Origin: Xenorhabdus sp. BG5
Lineage (GTDB): Bacteria > Pseudomonadota > Gammaproteobacteria > Enterobacterales > Enterobacteriaceae
Direction of reading: 5' to 3'
DNA length: 64,000 bases
Assembly (NCBI RefSeq): GCF_015163665.1
Contig: NZ_JADEUG010000008.1
Location: 1 to 64,000, forward strand
Positions 31,185-41,890 of this stretch are shown here, piece by piece. The notes under the pieces were generated by a model. The model was not told the origin of the DNA, did no database searches, and saw only the letters and a list, made by a program, of their open reading frames with translations. Every line of letters starts with the position of its first letter. The first letter of the stretch is position 1. Position numbers and translations under genes: made by a program.

Positions 31185-31733
31185 TTATATTCCGTGAATA
31201 TCATGCAGACCGGTGAACATACCGCCGTGAAAAACCAATGGCTTACCTTCGATACTGGCAATGCGTTTGACCTCACCGATTACCAGCAAGTGATCGCCAA
31301 GATGCGTTTGCTGGTGATTGGCACACACCAGTGTCGCTATCGCTCCGCCAATCGAAGGGATACCTTCGGGGGTTTCCTGCACCAAAATACCCTGAAATTT
31401 ATTTTCTACCCGCGAACTGGCAAAATGCAGGGCCAGTTCCTGATGATCACAACTCAGGATACTGATGGTGAAATATTCGCAATCACGGAACACGGACAGA
31501 TTAGGTGAATGATTGACCAAACTCCAGAGCACCAAAGGCGGCTCCAGTGAAAGTGAAGCAAATGAATTGATGGTCAACCCCACATTACGTCCCTCGGCAG
31601 TGCGAGTCGCAACAATGGCAACGCCTGTCGGATACTTCCCAAAAAGCGTGCGCAAATCTCTCGTTTCAAATTCCGTTGCACCCCATTCACCATCAAACAG
31701 CGGCATTTGGTTATTCAGGGAAGTTATGCTCAT
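31185..31733 (-). CDS. Flavin reductase, partner of the upstream monooxygenase
   Basis: The 182-residue protein is of the HpaC/StyB flavin-reductase-like family and would reduce free FAD or FMN with NAD(P)H to feed the monooxygenase. Visible family motifs are PTGVAIVATR, GLTINSFASLSLEPPLVLWSL and GDHLLVIGEV. It begins 14 nt after the monooxygenase gene, the usual pairing of two-component systems. Confidence 0.85.
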   Translation of the reverse strand: MSITSLNNQMPLFDGEWGATEFETRDLRTLFGKYPTGVAIVATRTAEGRNVGLTINSFASLSLEPPLVLWSLVNHSPNLSVFRDCEYFTISILSCDHQELALHFASSRVENKFQGILVQETPEGIPSIGGAIATLVCANHQQTHLGDHLLVIGEVKRIASIEGKPLVFHGGMFTGLHDIHGI

Positions 31734-31747
31734 ATTTATTTCCCCGT

Positions 31748-32992
31748 TTATGCCCGAATTTCTTCAATCAGTTGTGAATGGATGTATTCTTCACAAGCAT
31801 CGGCATCTTCCCACCACGGGAACAGTACCGGAGGATGGTTGAACGCATTGGCAATTGTGCTGGCGAGTGCCGGTAAACGTTGGGCTGCCGCTAATAATTC
31901 CAGAACGTGTGGCTTTGGTGGGATAAGAAGGCTGTTTGTCCATTCCACAACGTAATGACCATATTGCCAGAATTGTTCAAACGTGTTGTTCATCCATTCA
32001 GCCGTAAAAGGTTTGTCGCCATGGGCAAGAATGGCTTCGTAATAGACTTTGCAGGCTTTTGTTGCATTATTCGAGCCTTGTCCGGTCAGCGGATCATTGG
32101 TGACCACGGCATCCCCCAGCCCAAAAACCTGACGGCCAGAAGGTAAAGTCAGCACGGGCTTACGCACTACTGGCGCAAAACGTCCCGCCAGAATGCCATT
32201 TTCATCGGTCAGCTCTACATGCTCACAACGTTCAGACTCCCACGGCAGGAAAGTTTTGAGGATCTGCTTGCTATAGGCCAGATGTTCCAGCGGTGTTCTG
32301 GCCTCTTGCCAGCCATCCATTGCGCCACCCGGAATACCCTCAAAGACCATGATGTTGCAGGGGCCATTGAGTGTCAGGGCAGGAAAAACGAAATATTCCC
32401 CCACACCTGGGATCAGGTTAAAAGACACACGGGAATATTCAGGCGTTGGCAGCATACCATTCACATAGGTCAATGCCAGTGCGCGCCGTGGTGTCTCATA
32501 GGGCGAGCGTGAACCATCGCGTTCCAGCAATTTTACAATCTCCCCTTTGCCTCCTGCCAGAATGACCAGTTCATGGCTGGCAGCCAGGCGTTCCAGTTCG
32601 GCAACCCCCACATCGCTAATTTCCAGATTACCGCCACGAGAAGCAAATAGTTCCAGCCAAAATGGCATCTTGATACGTTGATCGACAGCTTGCGCATATT
32701 TGTCGAGCCGTGCACCCCATCCAATGGCCTTGTCATGGGGAATTTCGGGATGTGGCACGGTGAAACCGATTCCTTCAACGGGCGGGCATTGCGTTTCCCA
32801 CTGATTCAATCCCAAATCACGTTCAAATTGCAAAGAAGCATCAAACATGCACTGACTCGACAGAACCCGACCATTGCGAACTTCATCAGGCGTGCGGTTG
32901 GTGACGACCGTGACCTGATAGCCCTTGTCAAGCAGACCAAGGGCCAGAGGCAGTCCAGCCTGGCCACCCCCAACGATAGCGATACGACGCAT
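31748..32992 (-). CDS. StyA-like FAD-dependent monooxygenase (styrene/indole type)
   Basis: Group E flavoprotein monooxygenases use reduced FAD from a separate reductase to epoxidise styrene or oxygenate indole. The 414-residue protein has the N-terminal GGGQAGLPLALGL Rossmann motif, the QCMFDASLQFERDLGLN block of the StyA family, and the FAD-binding GLGDAVVTNDPLTGQGSNNA segment. A GAGGAAAA ribosome-binding site precedes the start. The reductase gene follows immediately. Which substrate it uses cannot be told from sequence alone; indole is favoured by the gene set. Confidence 0.85.
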   Translation of the reverse strand: MRRIAIVGGGQAGLPLALGLLDKGYQVTVVTNRTPDEVRNGRVLSSQCMFDASLQFERDLGLNQWETQCPPVEGIGFTVPHPEIPHDKAIGWGARLDKYAQAVDQRIKMPFWLELFASRGGNLEISDVGVAELERLAASHELVILAGGKGEIVKLLERDGSRSPYETPRRALALTYVNGMLPTPEYSRVSFNLIPGVGEYFVFPALTLNGPCNIMVFEGIPGGAMDGWQEARTPLEHLAYSKQILKTFLPWESERCEHVELTDENGILAGRFAPVVRKPVLTLPSGRQVFGLGDAVVTNDPLTGQGSNNATKACKVYYEAILAHGDKPFTAEWMNNTFEQFWQYGHYVVEWTNSLLIPPKPHVLELLAAAQRLPALASTIANAFNHPPVLFPWWEDADACEEYIHSQLIEEIRA

Positions 32993-33030
32993 AGTATTTT
33001 CCTCTTTTGTTTTGGATGCCGGAACTGAAC

Positions 33031-33819
33031 CTATTCCGCCAACCGCGGAATAGCGGGTTTCGCCTGTTCTGGTCCCATTGCTGAATAACCACCATCAACG
33101 GCATAATCCGCACCGGTTACAAAACTCGCCAAATCTGACAGGAGAAATGCCACGACCTGCGCAATTTCTTCGGGGTTACCGACACGACCAAGCAGGTGAT
33201 AATCTGCGGCAACGTTATCGGCTTTCTGTCGCTTCCCCTGGGTCAACTCATCCATAACCCGTGACCAAGTCCACCCTGGTGAAACAGAATTAACGCGGAT
33301 GTGGTCAGCGGCATAATCCATTGCCATGCTACGGGTGATTTGCAGTAACGCGGCTTTTGAGGCGGGGTATAACCAGCGGCCTGTCTGGGCAATTGAGGAA
33401 GAAATGCTGGTGAAGTTAACAATAGCGCCGCCTCCCGCTGCAATGAGATAAGGCCGGACAAATTGGGCGACTCTGACGGCACTGATCACGTTGATATTCA
33501 AGGCGGTCAGCCATGTTTCACGGCTGGAATCGGCACCCTCATCCAGATAAGTCGCTGCAAGGTTGATGAGGTAGTCCAGACGGTGATAATAAGCAACAAC
33601 CTCATGTATTGCCTGAGCAAGTTGTTTATCGTCAGTAATATCGACATGCCAGAAACGGATGGATTCCGGTTGCGGGCTGGCCGCTTTCTTCCCGCCAACC
33701 TGATCAATATCAAAAATCGCGACCTTAACCCCATATTCATCCAATACCCTGGCAACGGTTGCCCCAATTTTGGTAGCTCCACCAGTGACAATAGCGACTT
33801 TATTATTTAAGCCCTGCAT
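33031..33819 (-). CDS. Short-chain dehydrogenase/reductase, first gene of the operon
   Basis: The 262-residue protein is a classical SDR: cofactor motif TGGATKIG, the NLAA segment in place of NNAG, catalytic Ser in SISSS, and YPASK. The acidic residue of AIFDID after the second strand suggests NAD preference. AAGGGG lies 8-9 nt upstream of the start. In iif/ind-type operons an SDR oxidises the indole dihydrodiol, which fits its place here; that function is inferred. No promoter could be assigned with confidence in the 188 nt upstream. Confidence 0.8.
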   Translation of the reverse strand: MQGLNNKVAIVTGGATKIGATVARVLDEYGVKVAIFDIDQVGGKKAASPQPESIRFWHVDITDDKQLAQAIHEVVAYYHRLDYLINLAATYLDEGADSSRETWLTALNINVISAVRVAQFVRPYLIAAGGGAIVNFTSISSSIAQTGRWLYPASKAALLQITRSMAMDYAADHIRVNSVSPGWTWSRVMDELTQGKRQKADNVAADYHLLGRVGNPEEIAQVVAFLLSDLASFVTGADYAVDGGYSAMGPEQAKPAIPRLAE

Positions 33820-34007
33820 AAGGGTTCCCCTTTTGTCATATGCCCACCAGGGTGATTAATCATGAAGGAGTATCATTACGTGGAATAAGGAGATGCAAGT
33901 AGCCACTATATGCAGAAAAGATCCATTCAGTGCAGATTTGACATCTTACCTGCCCAAAAGCGCAGGCAAGAGAACACTTCGGGGGATTTAGAATACCTTA
34001 TATCCCC

Positions 34008-34640
34008 TCACAACAAGCCCACCAACTCCACCGCTTCCCTCACCAATCTACCAACCTCCTTCCAGTCCTTATCTCGAATCAACTGTGGGCTGACCATCCA
34101 GGAACCACCACATGCCACAATTTGTGGGATGGCAAGATAATCGCGAATGTTCTTCACGTTGATCCCACCAGTTGGCATGACTTGCAACTGTGGGTACGGT
34201 GCAAGTAGTGCTTTAATCATCGCAATGCCACCTGAAGGCTCAGCCGGGAAGAATTTGACAAAATCGGTGCCTAATTCCAGCGCTTGTTCAATGGTACTGG
34301 CATTATTCACGCCGGGAATGATAGGAATGCCGAGTTGCTGGCACGCCTGTACGGTGTTTGGGTTAAATCCTGGTGAGACGACAAACTCTGCCCCCGCCAT
34401 TTTTGCCTGACGCACGTGTTCACGATGAAGCACGGTTCCGGCACCGATCAGCATATCGGGCCGTTCAGCTTTTAGCAGGCTAATCGCTTCGGCGGCACTC
34501 TCGGTACGAAACGTGATTTCAGCCACAGGCAGGCCGTTGTCTGCTAATGCGTGACCAAGGGGAATGATATCTCTGGCTTCTTCAATGGCTATCACAGGTA
34601 CGATTTTAATCTGACGCAGACGTGCCATCATCTCTTGCAT
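34008..34640 (-). CDS. eda: 2-dehydro-3-deoxy-phosphogluconate (KDPG) aldolase
   Basis: Eda cleaves KDPG to pyruvate and glyceraldehyde-3-phosphate, the last step of hexuronate breakdown. The 210-residue protein has the class I aldolase features: substrate Glu in AEITFRTES, GAGTV, the Schiff-base Lys in FVKFFPAE and PTGGIN. The start at 34640 lies about 9 nt from GGAG; an ATG two codons earlier is nearly on top of it. The start lies inside the end of kdgK, an overlap of 35 nt, so translation is probably coupled. Confidence 0.92.
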   Translation of the reverse strand: MQEMMARLRQIKIVPVIAIEEARDIIPLGHALADNGLPVAEITFRTESAAEAISLLKAERPDMLIGAGTVLHREHVRQAKMAGAEFVVSPGFNPNTVQACQQLGIPIIPGVNNASTIEQALELGTDFVKFFPAEPSGGIAMIKALLAPYPQLQVMPTGGINVKNIRDYLAIPQIVACGGSWMVSPQLIRDKDWKEVGRLVREAVELVGLL

Positions 34641-35616
34641 TTTCATTCTCTCCGATTTCGTTCGAATTAAAAAAACGGGCGGTAACCGCTTGTGTCGCTG
34701 TCTGCGGTACAATCGCACCTTTATGCTGGATCACAACCCTTGCGAGCTGATGCCCCATTAATGCTGAATCATAAATGGATTTCCCATTTAACTGCCCCGC
34801 GATAAAACCCGCATTAAATGCATCGCCTGCCGAAGTGGTATCCACGACAGAGGTAACAGGTTGAGTCTCAATATGTTGTGTGGCATCGCAGCCGCTTAAG
34901 TCACGATAAAAACAGCCCCGTTCACCCGCTTTGATAATGGTTTGTTTAACCCCCATACTTTTCAGGCGGTTAAAGCTTTCCTCAATTGATGTATCTCCCC
35001 AGAGACGTGCTTCATCGTCGTCAGTGACTAACGCGATATCAGTGATGGCATACATTTGCTGGTAACACTCACGGGCTTGTTTTTCGTTTTCCCATAAAGC
35101 GGGACGATAATTACTGTCAAAGAAAATCAATTTCCCTTCAGCAGCCAACTGGTTCAAATCAATGAGCAGCAATTGGCGATCATGCTCAGGCAAAATCGCC
35201 AGGCTGATCCCACTGAGATAGAGCACATCCATATTCTGCAATTGCTGGCGCAAGATGGGATAATCAGGATGGTGTAAGAGATAACGCGCCGCCGAGTTAT
35301 TGCGCCAGTAAAGAAACGTCCGCTCACCTTTTTCATCAAGCTGGATCAGGTATAAACCGGGCTGATGGGCGTTATCACGCAATACTAGCGAAGTATTAAT
35401 ACCCTCTTGCCGCCAGCGTGAGATCATACCTTCGCTCAAGGGATCCGTGCCCATCGCCGTGACGAAATGGACATCAAGTGTATCGCCGCCAGCGCGAGCC
35501 AGATAAACTGCACTATTTAGCACATCACCGCCATAACTTTGTGTCATGGTGCCAAATGGGATGCCATTTAGCTCAATCATGCATTCGCCAATCAGGGCAA
35601 TTTTCCGTATCTGCAT
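34606..35616 (-). CDS. kdgK: 2-dehydro-3-deoxygluconokinase
   Basis: KdgK phosphorylates 2-keto-3-deoxygluconate to KDPG with ATP. It is a PfkB/ribokinase-family protein of 336 aa with the N-terminal GECMIELNG, substrate-binding GGDVLNSAVYLAR and the catalytic DTTSAGDAFNAGF. It lies 3 nt after uxaC and overlaps eda, deep within the glucuronate operon. Confidence 0.93.
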   Translation of the reverse strand: MQIRKIALIGECMIELNGIPFGTMTQSYGGDVLNSAVYLARAGGDTLDVHFVTAMGTDPLSEGMISRWRQEGINTSLVLRDNAHQPGLYLIQLDEKGERTFLYWRNNSAARYLLHHPDYPILRQQLQNMDVLYLSGISLAILPEHDRQLLLIDLNQLAAEGKLIFFDSNYRPALWENEKQARECYQQMYAITDIALVTDDDEARLWGDTSIEESFNRLKSMGVKQTIIKAGERGCFYRDLSGCDATQHIETQPVTSVVDTTSAGDAFNAGFIAGQLNGKSIYDSALMGHQLARVVIQHKGAIVPQTATQAVTARFFNSNEIGENENARDDGTSASD

Positions 35617-35619
35617 TCT

Positions 35620-37053
35620 TTAATCCTTTACAGCCTGAAAATAACGTTCAGCATTATTGAAGCAGATATCTTGGACTATCTGCCCCAGCATTTTTTCATC
35701 ATGGGGAATTTCACCATTTTCGACCCCGTTCCCCAGCATATTGCAGAGAATGCGCCGAAAATATTCATGACGGGTATAAGATAAGAAACTGCGTGAATCT
35801 GTCAGCATACCGACAAACTGGCTTAATAATCCTAATTGGGAGAGTTGCTCTAATTGACGCTGCATACCGTCTTTTTGATCGTTAAACCACCAGCCCGATC
35901 CAAATTGGATCTTCCCCCTAATACTTTTATCGCCCTGACTCCCACCCTGAAAATTGCCAGTCATCGTTGCGATCACTTCGTTATCACGGGGATTTAAGCA
36001 ATAGAGAATGGTCTTCGGTAATTCATCTGTTTTATCCATCTCATCCAGCAAGCGAGATAGTGGGTAAGCGATAGGATTATCCCCAATGGAATCAAAGCCG
36101 CTGTCTGGCCCTAGCCGATTAAACATACGCGTGTTGTTATTACGCAAGGCGCCAATATGCAGTTGCATGACCCAGCCACGTTTTGCGTACTGTTTACCTA
36201 ACCAAACCAGTAGCGCTGTCGTAAATTGTGCTATTTCTAATTCACGGAGCAATTGCCCTTGTCTGCGCTTTTGCAAAATGCTGTCTAACACTTTTTCGTC
36301 AGGTATCGGCGCATAACGCAACTGTTCAATACCATGATCCGATGCCACACAACCGTGAGCCTGAAAGTGTTCAAGTCGGCACTCTAATGCCTGCAATAAA
36401 TCAGCAAAACGCCCGATAGCGACATCTGCGACTTCTTCTAAACGTTTTAGATAGTCACAAAAACCCGATAACTCAATTTTGAAGACCTTATCCGGGCGCC
36501 AGCTGGGTAATACTTCGATGCTAAAATCTTTATCTTTGGCGATCTGTTGATGGTATTCGAGAGAATCAATGGGATCATCCGTTGTTCCTGCCATGCGTAC
36601 CTGCATTTGCTGCATAATGCCACGGGCAGAAAATTCATCTTGAGAGAGTTTCTCGTTCACCTCATGCCAGATAGCCTTTGCGGTATCCGGCGCAAATAAT
36701 TTTCCGCTAATGCCAAAGGGGCGCCGCAATTCCAGATGAGTCCAGTGATAAAGTGGATTGCCTATCGTCAGAGGAACCGTTTTCGCCCATGCGAGGTATT
36801 TTTCATAATCACTGCTTTCAGCACCGGTAATCAGCGTCTCTTCAATCCCTGCCGCACGCATCGCGCGCCATTTATAATGATCGCCCTCCAGCCAAATTTG
36901 ACCAAGATTGTGGAAACGGCGGTTTTGCGCAATCTCTTTGGGATTGAGATGACAGTGATAGTCATAAACAGGCATCAACGCCGCGTAATCATGATACAAG
37001 CGGCGAGCAACGTCATTATTTAACAGGAAATCTTCACACATAAAGGTTTTCAT
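35620..37053 (-). CDS. uxaC: Glucuronate isomerase
   Basis: UxaC isomerises D-glucuronate to D-fructuronate (and galacturonate to tagaturonate). The protein matches E. coli UxaC over its length, including the metal-site [42 protein letters not shown] and [20 protein letters not shown]. The start at 37053 (MKTFMCEDF) has AGAGGA 8 nt upstream; the longer frame from 37074 is not family-like. The ribosome-binding site sits inside the end of uxuB. Confidence 0.95.
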   Translation of the reverse strand: MKTFMCEDFLLNNDVARRLYHDYAALMPVYDYHCHLNPKEIAQNRRFHNLGQIWLEGDHYKWRAMRAAGIEETLITGAESSDYEKYLAWAKTVPLTIGNPLYHWTHLELRRPFGISGKLFAPDTAKAIWHEVNEKLSQDEFSARGIMQQMQVRMAGTTDDPIDSLEYHQQIAKDKDFSIEVLPSWRPDKVFKIELSGFCDYLKRLEEVADVAIGRFADLLQALECRLEHFQAHGCVASDHGIEQLRYAPIPDEKVLDSILQKRRQGQLLRELEIAQFTTALLVWLGKQYAKRGWVMQLHIGALRNNNTRMFNRLGPDSGFDSIGDNPIAYPLSRLLDEMDKTDELPKTILYCLNPRDNEVIATMTGNFQGGSQGDKSIRGKIQFGSGWWFNDQKDGMQRQLEQLSQLGLLSQFVGMLTDSRSFLSYTRHEYFRRILCNMLGNGVENGEIPHDEKMLGQIVQDICFNNAERYFQAVKD

Positions 37054-37070
37054 GAGGTTTTCCTCTATGG

Positions 37071-38534
37071 TCAAAGGGCGGCAACCGCTTGGCGAGCGCC
37101 AACATTGAGTAAGTTCTGGTAGGCTTTGGTGACGTTATCGACAAATTCACGGTTTTTTGCCAATTTCTTACCGAAGATCGATTCAATTGCCAGTAGCCCT
37201 TCCACCACAGCAACAGATTGACCATATTTGGCAAAAATCGCCGTAAAGGTCTCTTTTAATGGATCACGCACATCAATGGGTTGGCCTTGCTCATCCACGC
37301 CACTGATATAACGCATCCAACCCGCTACACCGAGCGCTAAATGGCGATAATCACTTCCCCGCAAAAGATGCCATTCAATAGAATCAATCAGGCGCTGGGG
37401 CAATTTCTGGCTTCCATCCATCGCAATTTGCCAGGTCTGGTGTTTTAACGCTGGATTAGTGAACCGCTCGATCAATTTATCCGCATAGGCCATCAGGTCG
37501 ATATCTTCTGGCATCGATAGCGTTGGGGCTTGTTCATTCAGCATCAGTGCATACACTGCCCGACGATAATCGGCATTTGTCATGGTATCGGAGATATGCG
37601 CATAGCCGCCCAAATAACCCAGATAGGCCAGAAATGAATGAGCGCCATTTAACATACGCAATTTCATCATTTCAAATGGCATCACATCGGCCACAAATTG
37701 TGCACCGGCCAGATCCCAATTTGGGCGCCCATTGACAAAGTTATCTTCAATCACCCATTGACGGAAAGGTTCGCAAGCAATGGCACAAGGATCGGCAACG
37801 CCCAGCCGCTGGGCAATTTCGGTTAACGTTTCTGGCGTGGCGGCCGGCACAATGCGATCCACCATCGTGCAAGGGAATGTCACCTGGCTTTCTATCCATT
37901 GTGCCAATTTTTCGTCCTGTAAACGCGCCAGACCCAATACGGCCTCACGGGCAACATGTCCATTTTCCCGCACGTTATCACACGACAAAATCGTCACAGC
38001 GGGTAGGCTTCGTTCAAAACGCAATCTTAGCGCCGCCGTGATATAGCCGATAGCTGATCTTGGCACCGCGGGATTGGAAATATCTTTAATAATCAACTCA
38101 TTATTTGGATCTAACCGCCCTGTCGCAGCATCGGTACAGTATCCTTTTTCCGTGATGGTCAAAGAGATGATGGCGACATCAGGATCAGCCATTTTTTCGA
38201 TAATCGCCTGAACGCCATCAATTAATGGGTGCATACCTTCTTTCATCGAACCAATAATTTTTAATCTGATTTCTTCCTGCCCTTTTTCTGCAACGGTATA
38301 GCGCATAGATTGTTTTTTCAGATTTTCAATCAGTGAAGCATCATTTAGCATCAAATTAACTTCACAAAATCCCCAATCACTGTCTGTCTGTTCTAATACA
38401 TAATGTGTATAAAGCGCCTGATGCGCCCGATGAAATGCACCGCAGCCTAAATGCACCATACGGGAAGTCAGACGTTCGGTTGTCCAGCCAGGGTATGGGA
38501 CAGAAGTTATCGCATTGACAAGATTTTTTTCCAT
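37071..38534 (-). CDS. uxuB: D-fructuronate reductase (mannonate oxidoreductase)
   Basis: UxuB reduces D-fructuronate to D-mannonate with NADH. It belongs to the long-chain mannitol dehydrogenase family, with the N-terminal [15 protein letters not shown] nucleotide motif, [13 protein letters not shown] and the catalytic [10 protein letters not shown] segment with its essential Lys. The start at 38534 (MEKNLV) fits the family; an earlier frame start at 38582 adds 16 residues without similarity. It lies between uxuA and uxaC. Confidence 0.92.
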   Translation of the reverse strand: MEKNLVNAITSVPYPGWTTERLTSRMVHLGCGAFHRAHQALYTHYVLEQTDSDWGFCEVNLMLNDASLIENLKKQSMRYTVAEKGQEEIRLKIIGSMKEGMHPLIDGVQAIIEKMADPDVAIISLTITEKGYCTDAATGRLDPNNELIIKDISNPAVPRSAIGYITAALRLRFERSLPAVTILSCDNVRENGHVAREAVLGLARLQDEKLAQWIESQVTFPCTMVDRIVPAATPETLTEIAQRLGVADPCAIACEPFRQWVIEDNFVNGRPNWDLAGAQFVADVMPFEMMKLRMLNGAHSFLAYLGYLGGYAHISDTMTNADYRRAVYALMLNEQAPTLSMPEDIDLMAYADKLIERFTNPALKHQTWQIAMDGSQKLPQRLIDSIEWHLLRGSDYRHLALGVAGWMRYISGVDEQGQPIDVRDPLKETFTAIFAKYGQSVAVVEGLLAIESIFGKKLAKNREFVDNVTKAYQNLLNVGARQAVAAL

Positions 38535-38600
38535 AATGGACTCACCAATAAGCGGTAGTGAGTGATATTCATCCACCACCATGTAGGGTTAGCTCAGAAA

Positions 38601-39785
38601 TTATTTTTGGTAAAATGCGCGATGGATACCCAACTCAAGGCCACGAATTTCAGCCAGCCCTTTCAGGCGGCCGATTGCCGAATAGCCGGGGTTCGTTTTC
38701 TTTTTCAAATCATCCAGTATTTGATGACCATGATCAGGCCGCATGGGAATCAGGTGATTTTCACCCGCCGCCAACCGACGATGTTCTTCTTCCGCAACCG
38801 CTTTGATCACTTCATACATATCCACATCACCCGCAAGATGTGCCGCTTCATGGAACGTGGATGGATTTTCTTCACGCACGGTTGAGCGCAAGTGGAGGAA
38901 ATAGATACGGGAGCCAAATAATTTGATCATCTTTACCAAATCATTATCCGCCCGCACACCGTAAGATCCGGTGCACATCGTATAGCCATTGGCATCGCTG
39001 TCCATAGTTTCTGCTATCCAACGCATATCCTCTATCGTAGAAACAATACGTGGTAGGCCTAAGATCTCACGCGGTGGATCATCAGGATGAACCGCCATTT
39101 TGATGTCGAGTCCTTCCGCAACCGGAATGATCTTTTGCAAGAAATAAGCAAAGTGCTCACGCAATTTGGTCTTATCAATGCTGGCATAACGTTTCAGGTG
39201 TTGGCGAAATTGTTCCAAGCTATAGCCTTCCTCAGCGCCAGGAAGGCCAGCAATAATCGTGTCTGTCAATTGTTGTTTTTCTTTTTCTGTCATTGCAGCG
39301 AAGCGTGATTGTGCTTGTACAATTTCCTCTTCGGAATAATCTTCTTCTGCACCACAACGTTGCAAGATGTGGATATCAAAAACAGCGAATGCAATTTGAT
39401 CAAAGCGCAGCGCTTTTGAGCCATCAGGTAATTCATAGTCGAGATCAGTGCGCGTCCAATCCAGAACTGGCATAAAGTTGTAGCATACTGTTTTGATCCC
39501 GCAGGCAGCGAGGTTACGCAAAGTTTGTTGATAGTTTTCGATCCATCGATCGTACTTCCCTATGTGCGTTTTGATATCTTCATGGATGGGAACACTTTCT
39601 ACCACTGTCCACTCAAGTTGATTGGCTTCAATCAGTGCCTTACGTTGCGCTATCTCTTCGACAGGCCAGATTTCGCCATTGGGAATATGGTGCAACGCCG
39701 TCACAATCCCCGTTGCTCCCGCCTGACGGATATCCGCTAATGAAACAGGATCTTCCGGGCCATACCAACGCCAGGTTTGCTTCAT
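38601..39785 (-). CDS. uxuA: Mannonate dehydratase
   Basis: UxuA dehydrates D-mannonate to 2-keto-3-deoxygluconate. The 394-residue protein is nearly collinear with E. coli UxuA, with [57 protein letters not shown] and PMRPDHGHQ metal- and substrate-site blocks. It follows the TRAP permease gene by 14 nt and precedes uxuB. Confidence 0.96.
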   Translation of the reverse strand: MKQTWRWYGPEDPVSLADIRQAGATGIVTALHHIPNGEIWPVEEIAQRKALIEANQLEWTVVESVPIHEDIKTHIGKYDRWIENYQQTLRNLAACGIKTVCYNFMPVLDWTRTDLDYELPDGSKALRFDQIAFAVFDIHILQRCGAEEDYSEEEIVQAQSRFAAMTEKEKQQLTDTIIAGLPGAEEGYSLEQFRQHLKRYASIDKTKLREHFAYFLQKIIPVAEGLDIKMAVHPDDPPREILGLPRIVSTIEDMRWIAETMDSDANGYTMCTGSYGVRADNDLVKMIKLFGSRIYFLHLRSTVREENPSTFHEAAHLAGDVDMYEVIKAVAEEEHRRLAAGENHLIPMRPDHGHQILDDLKKKTNPGYSAIGRLKGLAEIRGLELGIHRAFYQK

Positions 39786-39799
39786 AACTCCCCCTATAA

Positions 39800-41098
39800 C
39801 TAACTCAAGACTAATTCAGGTAACCACAAACTTAGTTGTGGCAGGTATGTCACCAGCGCTAACGCCGAAATCAGCGCAATGTACATCGGCAACAGCGGTT
39901 TCAGTACCTTATCGATACTCACCTCCCCCACAGAGCAACCCACAAATAACGCGCTGCCTACAGGGGGAGTACAAATTCCAATCGCCAGATTGAATGTCAT
40001 GATGATGCCAAAATGCACAGGATCGATACCCATGCTCGTCGCAACAGGTAAGAAAATCGGCGTGAAGATCAAAACGGCAGGTGTCATATCCATAAAGATC
40101 CCCACTATCAGCAGGATGATATTAATGACTAGCAAGATGGTCAGTGGATTATCAGAAACCGTCATCAACGCATCGGCAATTAGATAGGGCAGATCAGCAT
40201 TGGCCATCGCCCAGGACATCCCCATTGATACACCAATCAGCAGCAAAACAATAGATGTGGTAACGGCTGAATCAAGAATAATTTTGGGCAGCTGTTTGAG
40301 ACTCACTTCACGATAAATCACCACTGCAAGAATAAAACTGTAGAGCACGGCAATGGCTGAGGCTTCTGTCGCCGTGAAGATCCCCGCAATAATACCGCCC
40401 ATAATGACCACAATGAGCATTAATGACGGTATCGCTTGCCACGCTGTAGCAAAAAATGCGCGCCACGTTGGTCGAGGTGCAACAGGATAGCGCTTCCTCT
40501 TGGCAATAATGGCAGACACAATCATGAGTGAAATGCCCATAATAATGCCAGGGATATAACCCGCTAAGAACAAAGCAGCAATAGATGTTCCTCCTGAAAC
40601 CAACGAGTACACAATCAAGGTATTGCTGGGTGGGATCAGCAAACCAGAAGGACAAGAAGCGATGTTCACAGCAGCAGATAAGTTAGGATCGTATCCTTCT
40701 TTTCGCTGCATCGGTGCCATTGTTCCCCCGACCGCCGCAGCGGAGGCCACAGCCGATCCTGAAATTGCCCCAAACAGCATGTTCGCCATAATATTGACGT
40801 GCATTAGTGATCCCGGCAAACGGCCGCCAATCATTTTGGCCAGATTGATCAAACGGGCAGCTATCCCGCCTTGGTTCATAATATTTCCGGCCAGGATAAA
40901 GAACGGGATCGCCAATAGAGAGAAGTTATCGACTCCCGCAGCCATGCGTTGTGCAACAACCGTGATCGCAGATTCCAGCGGCAATGTCATCGTAATAGCG
41001 ACTAACGAAGATAAGCCGATAGCAAAAGAAACGGGGACACTCAATGCCAGTAATATTGCAAATGTGCCAAAGAGTGCGGCAATGATATACCAATCCAT
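39800..41098 (-). CDS. TRAP transporter large permease (DctM family)
   Basis: This is the 12-TM-type translocating subunit of a tripartite ATP-independent periplasmic transporter. It has a long series of hydrophobic helices and DctM motifs such as [51 protein letters not shown] and the C-terminal [14 protein letters not shown]. The start at 41098 (MDWYIIAAL) has AGAGGT about 7 nt upstream. With the small permease and the divergent DctP it probably imports glucuronate or a related hexuronate. Confidence 0.93.
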   Translation of the reverse strand: MDWYIIAALFGTFAILLALSVPVSFAIGLSSLVAITMTLPLESAITVVAQRMAAGVDNFSLLAIPFFILAGNIMNQGGIAARLINLAKMIGGRLPGSLMHVNIMANMLFGAISGSAVASAAAVGGTMAPMQRKEGYDPNLSAAVNIASCPSGLLIPPSNTLIVYSLVSGGTSIAALFLAGYIPGIIMGISLMIVSAIIAKRKRYPVAPRPTWRAFFATAWQAIPSLMLIVVIMGGIIAGIFTATEASAIAVLYSFILAVVIYREVSLKQLPKIILDSAVTTSIVLLLIGVSMGMSWAMANADLPYLIADALMTVSDNPLTILLVINIILLIVGIFMDMTPAVLIFTPIFLPVATSMGIDPVHFGIIMTFNLAIGICTPPVGSALFVGCSVGEVSIDKVLKPLLPMYIALISALALVTYLPQLSLWLPELVLS

Positions 41099-41122
41099 AC
41101 TCTGACCTCTTATCTCCACAAG

Positions 41123-41629
41123 TTAATGATTCTCAGACACAACGGGTGGTTGACCAGAAAAATGCTGAATAATCGAAAGCACATCAACGAGCGCATAGAA
41201 AATCATCAATATTCCGCTAATCGGCAAACATAAATAGATGTATCCCATCTTACAGCCTAATACAGGTGTGATTTGACCATTTTCCAGTGTCGATGTAACA
41301 AGCAGGCTGCCACCATAAAGCAGCACAATGGCAGAAAATAAAATAATGGCTGCCTGAATAATCAAGCCGATAATACTTTTCTTTACTCCGGTTAATTTCA
41401 TCATCAGCAGATCGATAGCAAGATGACGGTGCTGGCCTGTGGTATAAGCAGCGCCAATCATTGCGACCCACATAAACAGATAACGTGCTAATTCATCTGT
41501 CTCGGTACTCGGTGCACCTAAGACATAACGTGAAATGACCTGCCATGACACGCATAAAACCAGAAAGGCCAGCAAGCAGATGGTAAAAAATGCCAAACTT
41601 TTATTGGTCATCGCTACAAGGTTTTTCAT
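41123..41629 (-). CDS. TRAP transporter small permease (DctQ family)
   Basis: The 168-residue protein has four hydrophobic helices and DctQ-type motifs (VISRYVLGAPSTETDELARYLFMWVAMIGAAY, quoted here only by its ends, about residues 33-64; GHRHLAIDLL-like QHRHLAIDLL). It is the first gene of the minus-strand glucuronate operon, upstream of the large permease by 24 nt. Confidence 0.9.
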   Translation of the reverse strand: MKNLVAMTNKSLAFFTICLLAFLVLCVSWQVISRYVLGAPSTETDELARYLFMWVAMIGAAYTTGQHRHLAIDLLMMKLTGVKKSIIGLIIQAAIILFSAIVLLYGGSLLVTSTLENGQITPVLGCKMGYIYLCLPISGILMIFYALVDVLSIIQHFSGQPPVVSENH

Positions 41630-41645
41630 TTATCTGATCCCCGTC

Positions 41646-41767
41646 ATTTTGGTTTACCAATTAAAGCTCACACAGAAATGAGAATCTATACTGATCGCAC
41701 TAAAAACCTTGAAATAACGCCCTAAAAGAGAGTGAGATAGATCACAAACCCAAAAGGTCAACCAATA
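41646..41767. promoter_or_regulatory. Divergent control region: CRP-like site and UxuR/ExuR-like palindromes
   Basis: Between the TRAP small-permease gene and dctP lies GTGAGATAGATCAC (41732-41745), which fits the CRP half-sites GTGA-N6-TCAC. Two palindromic cores of the UxuR/ExuR type (GGT-NN-ACC with T/A flanks) occur: TTGGTTTACCAA at 41649-41660 and GGTCAACC at 41756-41763. A CCAATTGG palindrome is at 41794-41801. Together they suggest catabolite control and hexuronate induction of both transcription units. Confidence 0.6.
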
Positions 41768-41890
41768 ACACCATTTTTTGCGAGTCAGATCGACCAATTG
41801 GATTTTACCCTTTGCCCAATAAGTGAGTTCTGATTATTGTTTGCCCACAGAAAATAACAACAACCGCCTCCCACCTCTGGAGAACCAAAC

